Assembly: GCA_033961575.1 (NCBI GenBank) | Contig: CM066733.1 | Location: 136,636,421 to 136,700,420 of the forward strand | Direction: 5' to 3' | From: Aselliscus stoliczkanus | Taxonomy: Eukaryota; Chordata; Mammalia; Chiroptera; Hipposideridae | Length of the DNA stretch: 64,000 nucleotides | Shown here: piece by piece, positions 12,501 to 24,539 of the stretch | Numbering within the stretch: position 1 is the stretch's first letter | Layout: the number at the start of each line of letters is the position of its first letter | Translations under genes and position numbers: made by a program | The notes under the pieces: generated by a model | What the model saw: the letters and a program-made list of their open reading frames with translations, nothing else | The model's database searches: none | What the model was told of the DNA's origin: nothing

Positions 12501-13369
12501 GAAAATGCTGATAAATTGTTGTTCCTGAACAATAACATTCAAAGTCGATTTCCATTTAAAAATTTCATTTTTAAATAAATAACAAAATCAGATCTATTTA
12601 AAATTCATTTTATGATAGCGACTTTGGCTTCACCATTTGGCCATTTAGTATTTAGCTAAAAGGTATGTTAGTGGGGGCACCTCTAAGTCGTACCTTTGCT
12701 TGAAAAGGAATGTCTTTCAAAACATAGACAGATGTCTAAAATTCTCTCACATCACAGATTTGCCCTGACCCAATTTGTGTTTATTAGAAAATACATTAGA
12801 TCAGTTTGCCGAGCTACTAAAATTACTTAGATAATCTATTTGTTTTGCAAATTGTGTAAATGCAGTGTCCTCTGAAGATTTATGGTACTTCCAGGCTAGT
12901 CATCTCCCAAAGAATTTATAACTTCTGTAGAGTGTATTGTTTTATATTTTTATTGAAGCTTCACTAGATTCATAGGGCACTCAGGGTGATGCTGATTCAA
13001 TAACCCCACTCTTTTTTGTACTTTAGAAGTCACTTTCTTTTATTGCATTTGGTTTCTCTGAACTTTCACCAATTTCTCTTGGGCTTTCCTGAATGTATTA
13101 AGATGTATAAAACACTGAACTATGGTGTCTGAAACCAAACAAATGAGAAAGTCATACTGGCTTTCTATAATACATGGATTCTAGATGAGTATAAGAGGTT
13201 AGTTTGGATATTCTAAAGTAAATTTAAACAGTAAGTCACTGTAATGTGAATTATTTTCTGAAATCTTCATCATCATGTAGCCTTTGCAAATCATTCAGCA
13301 ATTACTCCCTGAACTATTAATTTTTTAAAGTATTGGGCACTTAATGAGTCACATAAAATTCATTGAGCT
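9526..13369. other. Unassigned AT-rich DNA with a compositionally odd CT-rich block
   Basis: No gene or named repeat stands out. A weak antisense MIR-like trace occurs near 10730-10815. The segment 10970-11300 is unusually C+T-rich with loosely repeated CCTCCTCAC...TTGGAC and TATGGATGCCCTCC phrases, and lies within a 149-codon plus-strand frame (10952-11401) with a lysine/arginine-rich end. I regard that frame as fortuitous: no domain, no splice context and repeat-like composition. Confidence 0.5.
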
Positions 13370-13540
13370 TCTTTCTATATGTTATCTAATTTATTCATCA
13401 ACTCTGTGGAATCAGTACACTAATAGCAGTATTTTACAAAGAGGGAATTAGTGATCAGTGAGGTTATTATACTCCAAAATATGCTAGGACATGTTGAGCT
13501 GAGTTTGAACTTACAGAGACTCATTCTGAAGTTCAAGCCT
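13370..13540 (-). repeat. MIR SINE fragment, antisense
   Basis: Pattern TATGTTATCTAATTTATTCATC, then AGTATTTTACAAAGAGGGAATTAG and TGAGTTTGAACTTACAG, consistent with a diverged antisense MIR. Confidence 0.5.
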
Positions 13541-13669
13541 TTAGTCGTACACTACTCAAAATATAATTCAATGAATCAATAATGTATGTTAGATTAATGG
13601 GCACAATTAGATTCCGAATACCAAGAGGTCCCCAGTAAAGATTATGATGGCTACTGTGTGATACTGTAC

Positions 13670-13693
13670 GTGTGTGTGTGTGTGTGTGTGTGT
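13670..13693. repeat. (GT)n microsatellite
   Basis: Twelve uninterrupted GT units, abutting an antisense L1 fragment. Confidence 0.95.
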
Positions 13694-13699
13694 ATTTAC

Positions 13700-14110
13700 T
13701 TATAGTTGCTATTCTATATTATTCTACTTCAGCTTCAGATGTATAGCTCAGTGGTCAGGCATCTATACAATCTATGAAGCATTCTCCCTAATACATCTAG
13801 TGCCCATCTGACAGCCTACATAATCTTTACAACATTATTGATTATATTCCCCATACTGTATTTCATATCCCCATGACTATATTGTCATTACCAATTTGTG
13901 CTTTCTAATCACTTTACCTTCTCCCCCATGCCCACTCCCATCCCATCTAGCAACTATGTTTTTTCTCTACATCTCTGAGTATATTTCTGTTTTGTTTGCT
14001 CATTTATTCTGTTCTTTAGATTACACATATAAGTAAGATCCTATGGTATTTGTCTTTCTCAGTCTGACATGATTTACTTTCGATCTTTATATTTTACTCC
14101 TGGAATTCTG
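13700..14110 (-). repeat. LINE-1 3' untranslated fragment, antisense
   Basis: Reverse complement of an L1 3' untranslated region: phrases on the plus strand such as TCAGATGTATAGCTCAGTGGTCAG, the TTACCTTCTCCCCCATGCCCA tract, and GATTACACATATAAGTAAGATCCTATGG followed by CTTTCTCAGTCTGACATGATTTACTT. The block at 29750-30115 is a related 3' end in the same orientation. Confidence 0.68.
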
Positions 14111-14600
14111 TTTGCGTTCATGAACACTAGAATTAACAGGTTGATTGCTATGTATACATACAATGGACTAATATACAATAATAAAAGTTAGTGTATATAG
14201 TTATAACTGTGAACATAATGGACTTCAAAAATAATAATAATTTTGAGCAAAATAAGAATATAACCAAATGAATAAAGTACAATTCTATGTATGTAGAGTT
14301 CAGATATAAGCAAAAGTAGATATTATATTATTTAAGAAAAGTAAGTAAAATTAAGGGGTTAATTATTCTATAAATTAAGGTACTGGTTACTATGCTGTGG
14401 TAGGAAGAATCTTAATTGGCAGGGATAATGCAAGGATCCTCTAAGGTCCTGGAAACCTTCTCTTTGTTAAAAAATGGGTGGTGGTTACATACACATTTGG
14501 ACATACACATTTTATCTACTCAAACACAGGTTCTATTTTATTCTTTGTTTGAATTTTTCTGCTTTTCCTTGATAACATATGCTTTCTCACTCATTTAGGA

Positions 14601-14607
<7 letters not shown>

Positions 14608-14629
<22 letters not shown>
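14608..14629. repeat. Poly(A) tract
   Basis: About 22 A residues followed by GAAAAGAAA. Possibly the tail of a degraded sense-strand retroposon, but I could not identify its body upstream. Confidence 0.85.
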
Positions 14630-14631
<2 letters not shown>

Positions 14632-15318
14632 AAAGAAACATTTAAACGTACTCACTCCAAAATCTGTATCCAGTAGTTGGAATATCTAAACTACTTTGTT
14701 TTCTAATTCGATCATATGTTCTTCCTGCTTACTCCCCCTCATGTTGACATATTTCTTTCTGTGTTGTGAATTCATGTCCAGCTGGGCTTTATCTCTTTGT
14801 GTCACACTTATATGAATTCTGAGTAGTTATGAATCTTTATAGAGAGTGCCTTAGTGGTTTCCAACACAGGGAAAACTTAAATTAATTATTTAATTTCTTT
14901 CTTAGTTTCTTAACTTATATTTGCAAGATATATAAATAAAAGTTCCATATCAGTGTGAAGGAAGGCCCAGCTTATAAATTTTTAGGGGAGAGATTTTTCT
15001 ATTTTATTTTATTTTTCCACTAGAGTTATCTCTAAGACAGATGAGTTTTTGTTATTTCTCTTTTCTAGAAGATGGGTTTTCCCTAGTGGATCTATACACT
15101 GAGGTGGAAGGCCGTTGATCCAACTTTATTCAAGTGATCGATTTCATTTTTCCATGTTTTGTTCGTAATGTCTTGTTTTACTTCTCTGGCTCTGCTTTTA
15201 ATTATCAAAATTCTAGATTGTTTGGGACAATAAGTTTCATAAGATTATGGTGACTTCACTCCAGCTCCCCAATTTGGCATCTTAAAATCCTTTAATTTTC
15301 AAACACAAAGGTCTAGAC

Positions 15319-15648
15319 CAGAGGTCGACAAACTGTGGCTCATGAGCCACATGTGGCTCTTTGGGTACGTTCTGTCTCAAATGTTTGCCAACCTCTGGAA
15401 AAGCCAATCTTGTCCTTCACAATAATTTAAAATTATTCGTGAGCCATGAACATATTTTTACATAATCACCATTATGTGAATAGTATCCTTTGAACATTTT
15501 ATAAATGAAACTATGATAGTTTTTTTTTTTTCATTTTCAATTTTACTTCAGAGCCACATGTACGTACCCAAAGAGCCACATGTTGCTCAAGAGCTGCAGT
15601 TAGCCAACCCCTGGCAGCTCTTCCATCTCAGAAGTTTGCCGACCCCTG
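15319..15648. mobile_element. 330-bp hAT-type MITE with 8-bp TSD
   Basis: TIRs CAGAGGTCGACAAACT (left) and AGTTTGCCGACCCCTG (right, complement of CAGGGGTCGGCAAACT) bound the element. The inverted homology extends inward: GAGCCACATGTGGCTCTTTG on the left matches CAAAGAGCCACATGTTGCTC on the right. Perfect 8-bp duplicates GTCTAGAC (15311-15318, 15649-15656) identify the hAT superfamily. The middle is AT-rich with no transposase. A related inner block (GTTTGCCAACCTCTGG, GTTAGCCAACCCCTGG) lies beneath both TIRs, suggesting a compound terminus. Confidence 0.9.
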
Positions 15649-15656
15649 GTCTAGAC

Positions 15657-18600
15657 TATTTACTTCATTCTATTTATTTAAAAATTTCTTTATTATTATT
15701 TTTTTCAGCATTTCTAGGTGTTTTGTAGCAGGCAGGTTTTTAATATCTAGTTCCAAATAAACCCAAAAACTGAAGATAAAATGATATCAAGGAGGCCCAT
15801 TCAGTTCTCAATTTGCCCATTGAAAGCCATGGCCATGTGTTAGGATGCAACCACAGAATGACCACAGGGTATACCCTGAAGTCTGAGTATAGGATAAGTC
15901 TATGGCAAAAGTTCTCACCCACATGTCACTGAAGTCCAACTAGATTTTAGAGTCCCGATCCCACCTGACGAGATTAACAGAGCTTTATATTTAATGTGTA
16001 AATGTCTCACCATAAGATTCACTTTGAGAGGTGTGACATTAAAGATTCTGTCATTATCTACAAGAGGCTATTGTTAGATTTTCATAGGTTTCTTCATAGG
16101 AGTTCAGTTTTGTTTTCCAGGGAAAATATATTATACAGCCCCGCTATCTTCAAATGTGATATGTTTCATATCATATACATGTCACATATTTTGTATATGT
16201 TGTATTTGTGTATTCATAAGTTTGAATCAACTCACTTTTATGGAAAATAAAATTAATCAAATCCATAATTCTTTGCTTTAACTCTCATTAATAAAAATGA
16301 CCAATTACATCCAATATGTGTGTGCCTCCCTTTGGGTGAGGATGCTGAAGTGTCTGGAGGACACAGGATCTGGTTTTCAGAGAGCTAAAGAAGTATGTAT
16401 GTATTAGCTTTTGAATTCTAGTGACCTACTTGTTATCTTGGACACAAAAAGTGGTTGCTCAGTGGAAGAGGTATAAGCGGATGGTTTGTACTGGGCCAGC
16501 GATTGTGAGGAACAGAGAACATAAGCCATAGTGCTGATCCCAGGTGGCAAGACCCCTAACATGTGTAATGTCACAGCAGCACAGTTGTGTCTTCAGTGCC
16601 TGGCTATACATCTGAATCACCCAGCACATTTGTTAGAGATACAGACTCTCCTTGGGGACTTTGGCAGAGCAGCCCTTGGACAGGGCAGAGAAATTTGTTT
16701 ATTTCTTACTCTTACAGTGTTTTAGAAATGCAGACGTGATAGGAAACCATCTCTGTGCCTGTGGAAACGTATCAGGTGCCAAAGATTCCAGAACTGGCTG
16801 CTTCCCATGATTCCAGTATAGTAGGGTTATAGCACTTACCCTGGAGAAAATTAATAGGCTCTGGGAATAATGAGCTTATCAGTTATCAAAAGCCCCAGGG
16901 GCTGCAATTAATTTCTACTATGGCACTGCCACAGTCTGCTGTTTATGCCCCCGTCACATCATGCTTTATAGTTTGCCTTACTTATGGCCATAATGTACCT
17001 CTTGTTGCAATCCTGATCTAAAAAATTTAATCCCCCATAAGGCTTCAAAAACTACTACATGAACTGAATTGCACTTTAATAAATTGCTGCCGTTTCCCCA
17101 GTTATCTGTACCCCATATTGCGATTGGGAATACATCCTGTCAAGTAACCTCCTTTTTTGGAAGTTACATAACTCACTGTTTTGTACTGCTTCTGCAAGCT
17201 TTGTGGAGTGGCACTGTATTTTTTTAGTCTGCATTGACAACATACAATATAATGGTTCATTTAGGATGGCTTTTTATGGGGCCTGTCAAGATTTAGCTGT
17301 GTTTTGCATAGTAGAACTAATATTAAATGGCAAAATGCATCATAGAAGATGCTTCACAACCATTAAGAAGGAAACAGTGAATGTGTAGAAGATTACCATG
17401 CATTGCAAATGGTGGAGCAGCTAAGATAATAAATAAAGTATAATTGAAATCCAGGGGGCTTTGAATACTAGTGGTGTAAGAACTCTCTGATCTACAGTGT
17501 GTGTGAGAAAGACTATAGGAAGGTTGGCTGCAACTCTCATGTGTGGGTCTCTTTGCACAGCAGGTGATGTGCTGAACTTAATAACCCATTGTTCAATTTT
17601 TTATTTAAAAAATAAGATGGGAGCTAAGTCACAATTGCTTTGGGCAAGTGTCTTATAAATATGTTTGTGTTTAGAAGTGAGCTAATTTGATTAGAGAACC
17701 ATGAAATCTGCTCAACAGTGTAATGGAACATCAACTAAATCTAAACTGGCAAAAACCCAGGACTTTGAAAATTAATGAATATTCAATATTGACATGCTCT
17801 AAAAATAGATGTCTTAAATTTGAGGAAGAAATGAGGGCAGAAGGGAAACAGAATCTCTATAACAATTAAGACATTTTTATTTCTGTCAAATAACATTGTG
17901 GCGAAAGAAACATGTAAGTCACCATAAAGTGTATAACTCTGTGGGTTCAGAGACAATGTTTTATTAATTAATCATTTTTTATTTCCTACCCTCAAAATCT
18001 ATACTACATGCTTTTCTTTTAGTGGCATTTCAAACACTTGGTAAATATTTGCTAAATGATGAATGAAAGGCTCTATCAGTATGTACTTCATATTTATTGG
18101 ATGCAGAGCAAGGAAGTAGGTTTTATGACAAATGAAGAAATTGCAGCCCTTTTAGAAAAAGTAAAATGAATGAGGAAGATATTATTTATGTCTATAAAAC
18201 CAATTGCTAAATCATGAGAATAAGTGGACAGCTAGAGTGTAGTTTCCTTGCTAGAGGTCAAACATTGATCTTAGTTACCAAGATATTATAAATACATTAG
18301 AAAGTTTCCTTCATTTATCTTATTAAAAGAAAAAGAGAAAACATGTTCCAACACCTCAAAAATAAATATAAAGAAGAGAGTAAGAAAAAGACAACATTTG
18401 AATATATAACACTATTTAGTGAGTACCACAATGAAACTATTGTCCATTTAATTTCCCAGGCAAAATATCAAACTTGTATGTACAACACAGTTAATTTATG
18501 TTCTGATTCACTTTCAAGTAACACAGGAAAAATGCCATTCTTTGACTAGACATTGATTCTTAGATTTTTCTCATTTCTAGATGGCAAATAAGATTGAGCA

Positions 18601-18660
18601 GCAGCAAGATTTATTTAGCTAAAGGATTAGGTATGGCAGAGTAGTATCAGGACAGCGACA
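15657..18660. other. Largely single-copy-looking DNA; possible MER5-like trace
   Basis: Around 16580-16665 the phrase CATCTGAATCACCCAGCACATTTGTTAGAGATACAGA resembles a MER5-type hAT-Charlie MITE. From 16800 to 17400 there is no repeat I recognise and composition is more balanced, so it is a candidate for conserved non-coding sequence. A weak L2-like tail (GGTAAATATTTGCTAAATGATGAATG) occurs at 17990-18065. No gene supported. Confidence 0.5.
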
Positions 18661-18670
18661 CAATAATAGA

Positions 18671-18898
18671 TACAAGGTATGCTCAAACAATACAGTGAAT
18701 GTTTAAATAAAAAAAATTACAGTAAAAGACACATTGCCATTCATCCCCGTCAAAATACCACCCCCTTCCTTGCTGAAAACACACTTATCCCATCATTCTT
18801 GCCACTTTCTGAGCAGATTTGGAAGCCCTCTTTCATGAATGTTTTTAGTTGAGCTGTTGTGGCTGCCTCAATGTCCTGAATCAGGATCTTACACTGCA
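18671..18898 (-). mobile_element. Mariner 3'-terminal fragment, antisense
   Basis: Starts on the plus strand with a mariner-type end (TACAAGGTATGCTCAAACAATAC) and reads, in antisense, the C-terminal transposase codons and 3' end. It aligns in order with the element at 46440-47082, sharing CATTCTTGCCACTTTCTGA and the ATCCCATCATTC block in complement. It is cut off at about 18898, so the catalytic region is absent. Non-functional remnant. Confidence 0.8.
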
Positions 18899-21800
18899 GT
18901 GGAAGAAATAATTCACTGATGGAGATAGTTAAGATGAAGGGAACTGCTGTCTCAGATATTATTTCTTTGATAGAACAGATTCATCCTTTATGTTGACAAG
19001 ATTCAAATCTATATTTCTCATTCTGTATACTCTACTGACCATGAGTTTGGTCCTATAGTATCAAATACTATTTTGACATTTCCAAGTTTATGTCCAAAAA
19101 TAACCCTTTATCTGTTTCCCCCACTCCCACATAATTGTTCTATTCCTTAGTTTCCTTTTCTCTGTCAAAAGCAATCCATTCCTAAGGAACTCATGTTTAT
19201 TATGTTGAGAAGCTTTGTTTATCCTTAGGTTGATTACATGTCCCTATTTTATGGGGACAATCCTAATATATACCTATTGTCTTGACTTAAATATCAATGG
19301 AACTTTTTTCTCTTCTAAAGGTATCCTTCTTTGGATAGTAAATTTTATGATTATCCTCTGTATCCCTCCTCTCATGTTCCTAATTTAGTTTTCCATATTT
19401 GAAAGATCCCATGCATCCATCTTTCTTCACCTTTCCTCTTTTATCAACTCCATTGCTCAGGCTTACATCAGTCTTTGTCCAAGTGTCTTTAGGAGCCTTT
19501 AAAGTTTGTTTTTTTTTTCATCTTTAAGTATTTTCCATTACCAGTGTGCCCTGAACAACAAAAGAAATAGCATGAAATGGTATTTTCAACATGCCCCAGT
19601 TATCCTCAAAAACATTCTCTAGTCCTTTCATTCTTGTCAACAAAACTATCTAAAGTCCTCTGGATTTAGGGGCTCTATCATCTTGCCATCCACTGTAATT
19701 CAACTCTATTTCTCACTTTCCTTAATGTTTCTGTCTAGTCTAGTCAGGCCATTCCCACTGTTGCTGAGCACAACTTGTTCTTTCCTATATTATTCCCTTT
19801 TCCCAGCTGAGCCTGATATCAGTCAGGGTTCTAGCAGGTAAAGGAGGGCATGTTTCACCAGGTAGGTTGGAATGAGCTTAGTGGACTATGTACAAAGCTA
19901 TGTGCAATGCTTCAGAAATCCAATAATCTAACCCTTGGGCTAGGCATAGTGGGGAGCTCCCAACCTCCCTCAGTCTACCAGGGAAGGTACAGTTATGGGA
20001 ATCCCAGAGGGTAGCTCTTTGGGTAAAGGCCACTTAATAAGAGCTATGGTATTTTATAGAGAGACACAGCCAACCCATGGTAAATTACTGAAGGAGAAAG
20101 ATCTGGGAAAGAATTTCCATGGCATCCTACTCCATTTTCCTACTTATTTCTTGCTGATGTCTGTTAATGGCTAAACCTAATCAGAAACCAGAAGCACAAA
20201 GGAATAGATACAGTTAACTCAGATTGGCTACTGGGGTCGCCAGGGTGAAGAAAAGTGGAAAGTGAACCTGAAGGAACAAATAGAAGATATCCAGCACAGT
20301 TCCAGCTTGTGCAGTGACGTCTTTCTTACTTACTAGAGTACTAATACGTATGATATTGGTATAGAGAACCTGAATTCATAAACATCTGATGTCAGCTTAA
20401 TAATTTGAATTTTTCAGCTATTCACATATTTTATTTACCCACTGACTCATATTTGGATTCATGCTAATTGGCTCAGGGGCCCAATTATAAAACCATAGAA
20501 CCTACAACTAAGGAAATGAGGCCTGCATGTTTCTTTGGAAAGATAAGGGGATTACAGGATGTGATTTAATTATTGGAGGGGCTCTATGTCCCTTTACCAT
20601 GTTCTACATTTAGCCAGAAGACTAGTTACACTATGATTATTATTTAAGAATTAGCTGGTAGAGTATATCATCTAAGGGATTGTGATTCAACAACTTCTTC
20701 AGTCATTTTCCATGGTTGTTAGAACACTAATGGGGTAGGAGGCAACTTCTTATAATAAACACATTTGATAATGGGGTTCTAGATGAGCAGGATCAGGATA
20801 ATTGTCTCTCATTTTGTGGTCTCTGTTACAAAAATGATTTTTTTTCTGTCAAGTACTTAAAGGTAAGGAGAAGATTGTGAAAAGGTAGAGATTTACAATA
20901 CATGTATCAGGTACATTTTCTGTTGGTCAGCAGGTATCCATTCCCTGGAAAAGTATATGCCTGTTTTCATTTTTGTATTTCAAAGGAAGTTGAACCCCTC
21001 CTCAGCCATAGAAGGAAAGCCTCATTGGCTTAAGGCAATCACCACATTCTTTTTCTCTGGCCAGAATAATTAATTCTCAGGGGGCCTATGTAACAAGTGT
21101 GTCCAAGGAATTGAGGAATGACCTTTCCTAAAATTTCTGGAAAAAAATGCTTCTTATTCTTCTCTGTGTGACATAAATAAGAAAGAAGAGTGGCTTGGCA
21201 GGCATTGTGAGCCAAAGAAGGGCCACGGGCACAGAAAATTGTTAAGAATGGAACTAACACTAAGGAGGCAGAAATGAGAGCTAGAGAGAGGAAAGGATTC
21301 TGCTCACAACATTGGAACTGCCAAAGTAAGCTTTTCCTGAAAGTAGAAAAGGGATTTCAGAACATTTTGGTCACATGAGCCAATACATTTTCTTTATAGT
21401 TTGAGCTTTTCGACTTGTGTTTTCTTTTATAGCAACCAAAAGATTATATGCTGATATAAAAGAATAGAACCATAATAACAACTTAATTTTTAGTGTTTTC
21501 CTCTTTTACTTTGGTCTACTGTTTATTTAATATGAATTTTTAAATGCCTGTGAAATAATTAATCATACTATCCCTTTTAAAATAGTGGCATATAGTGGTA
21601 TGTATCAGGTGTTAAATACAAGAACCATTTTGAATTTTGCCCAAATCTTGTATTAGTCTTTCACATATGTACAGACATTTGTAAATGCCAATTATTTCTA
21701 TGACACGGTATCTAGGAAGACTGTGCCTGTGAAGATTACATTAAGTTATACTTTTGCTGTAATATATATAGAAAAAGTGAAAGACAGAAGATGGGTGCCA

Positions 21801-23329
21801 AGAAAGTTAGTTGGAGTCAATACAAATTATGTTGGCTAAATAGAATTTTTACAGACATGCCTTTCTTAACACACCCTTGGTAATGTTCGTGTTGTTAGCA
21901 CTTTTCAACTTTAAGAATCACTTTGGTATTTCTTTAGCTATGGGATGATGCATTCTTTGAAAAGAAGAAGATACATGAGAGAGAGTATTTATTGATTTTG
22001 GTTGTCATGTGGAGTGCATCAGTCCTCACACAGCTCTCTATTCCTTTGAAAGCAGGGCAAGGTGAAAAACAAAACCTTTCTGTGGAAACAAAAGCTATAG
22101 AATTTACAGAAAAATGCCCAACTCATTTTTATACATTAATTAAACTCTTTACCAATTATCATAACCCACAATTCATTATCTGAGAAGTGAATGTTTTTAG
22201 GATGAATAATTATCAGTAATCCTCTCTTGCTAACATAAAGCTTTTTGAAAAATATTCATTTCCTCCAAATGGCTAAACAGCTTCATATCAACCATGAAAA
22301 AATTAATCACAAGAACCTCTGGCAAATTCATATAAATAAGTTTATTAATTTAAAAATGTATAATAAAAACTTTAGTTCACAACACAGATCACCTTAATTT
22401 ATTAAACTTAATTAGGTTTGCTAAATATCTAACAACCAACAATTAGGAAAAACTATTTCTGAATGTTGGTCAATTACTCGCCAATCTTCAAAGTTCAGTA
22501 ATATGGCCTCCTGCCATAGTAAATTGAAGTTTCAATGTAAAATAGATGATACATTCTTTTGAAAATTTCTTTTATAACATGATTAACCTCTTCCCCTCAT
22601 AGAAAACACATTGTTAGCATATTGGGATGTTATTTAATTTGACATGTTTTATATGATGGTGCTGATTAGTGCCAAATAATACTTTAAATTTCCCTAAAAT
22701 TCATTTTACATCTGTTAGTTAGGTTTTCAGCTACTAATTACACCATATTTCAGTTTTTATACAATCTTTTGATCCAGTATATAATAGGAATGTGATAATA
22801 TTAACTGCAGGTATTGTGATGGTGGAATCAGCATTATCAGATGTTAGAGGGCTGTTTAAGGAAGACCAAAAGAAAGTCACTAGGAATAACCACAGACTTA
22901 TCTAGGATGGAACCCCTATTTAAAAAAAAAAGAAAAAATGCCAAGCTATTTGTCTTGTAGAAACTGTTTCATTCAGAAGTAATAAAAATGTTTCACAAGC
23001 ACACATGAATAATGAATAAAGAAAATCATAAGCAGGAAAAAAATATTAATGTAACAGAAAGCAAATGCTTTGATTAGGAGTTTATTTTAAAGCTTTAGCT
23101 GTATTATTTTAGAGCTAACTTTAAAATTGGAAGTGTTCTTAGAACTGATTCACTGCCACCCTCTACCCATGCATCAGTCCCTGTTGTAACAGTGCCATGG
23201 ATTGGAAGGCCAAGATGTGCTGAATACCTACAGGCAGAGAAAATTCATTACCTTGCAGGGTAGCTATTCCCTTGGCCATGGTATATTCTTTTATGATCTA
23301 GATACCTGCATACATGTATGTCACCTTTC
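18899..23329. other. Unassigned DNA with an LTR-like block at 19815-20310
   Basis: 19815-20310 opens with CAGTCAGGGTTCTAGCAGG and closes with AGAAGATATCCAGCACAG. It is more GC-rich than its surroundings and recalls an old mammalian LTR-like interspersed repeat, but I cannot name the family. The remainder is AT-rich, with short frames only and no gene. Confidence 0.4.
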
Positions 23330-23440
23330 TTTGATTGTTAATGAAAGATAGGGACTAAGTCTTATTCATATTGTTATCTTATTATAATATCCAGCAAAAG
23401 GTTCTCTATATGGAAGGTGCTCAGTTAATGTGTGAGATCT
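23330..23440 (+). repeat. L2 LINE 3'-end fragment
   Basis: GATAGGGACTAAGTCTTATTCAT followed by a spaced CCAGCAAAAGG... and GAAGGTGCTCAGTTAATGTG follow the order of the L2 3' tail. Diverged. Confidence 0.55.
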
Positions 23441-23917
23441 GATGATGAGCCAAGGATGAATGTTTGTATATGTAGCTCTGAAAAGGCAGTCCTAATTATG
23501 ATGTCTTTTAAAGAATCTCCCAAACTATTGTTCACTACCATCAGGAATACACATGAATGAAAATAATAGATAACCAATGTGTGTTTTTATTTTGCTCTAC
23601 TGCCAATTTGATTTTGTTTCATGGGTTATCCTTTTGCTGATATTTACATTAAATGCAGCTGAAATAGATGAATTATATCACAAAAACTTTGTTTTATCAT
23701 GTTGAAGAAGAAAACACCAACTGAGATGCTTTTCATAAAAAATGTTGTTTCAGCAGCTGTTTGGTTATAAAATTATTATACTAAAAGCTTATAAATAAAT
23801 ATGTAGTGTGCATTCACTTAGAAAGAAAATGGCACTTTATGGCTTTTATCATGTTTTAAAAATAAATTTTAGAAAACGCCCTTATAAATTTGCTTCAAAA
23901 TCACATTGTTTCATCAT

Positions 23918-23934
23918 GGGGGGGTGGGTAGGGG
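23918..23934 (+). other. Potential G-quadruplex motif
   Basis: Seven G, then T, GGG, TA, GGGG give four runs of at least three G with loops of 1-2 bases when the seven-G run is split. A further GGGGGTGG lies downstream near 23950. This is exceptional in the surrounding AT-rich DNA. Formation in cells is inference. Confidence 0.75.
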
Positions 23935-23984
23935 AGAGCACTGGAGGCTGGGGGTGGTGGAAGGGACAGGACAAGAATCCAAGG

Positions 23985-24190
23985 ACTGGATTTTGAGTAA
24001 TGATTTGCAATTTTTGTCATATGACCCTGGAAGGTCATTTAGATTTGCAAAGATTCAGTTTTCTTATGTGAAAAATGATGAAAAAGTACATGTCCTATCT
24101 GTCTCAAAAGGTAATGATAGGATCAAATAAAACATTGTGTTGAAAAGTGCTTTGTAAAATGGAAAGCCCTGTATGAATATGAGATGCTGT
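23985..24190 (+). repeat. MIR SINE, sense
   Basis: Sense MIR order: TGACCCTGGAAGGTCATTTAG, TTCAGTTTTCTTATGTGAAAAATGATG, GGTAATGATAGGATCAAATAAAACATTG and AAAGTGCTTTGTAAAATGG. Diverged but collinear with the family. Confidence 0.65.
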
Positions 24191-24539
24191 AATAATCACT
24201 CCCTTACTCCATATTTGACTACTGCAGGAAGATCAGTTTCAGATATGATAGCTTTAGATACTGCCCAGGCACTGCCAGACTTGGTAGATTAGTGCTGAAG
24301 TGGTCAGTAGAAACAAATCAAGAAAGCACAATAGCTCTAATGAATGCATTGAATACAATATGGCATATTTCCAGAGTGGTATCACTAAATTATAAGTTGC
24401 ATAAAATCCATGTGTACACCAAAATCCACATTAGTAAAAATTTTAAATTTAAGGGCTATAAATATGTAAAATAATTCCTTAATTTTATCAGAATTATTTC
24501 TCTAGTGGCTCAAATATTCATGAGATATGCTGTAAAAAG

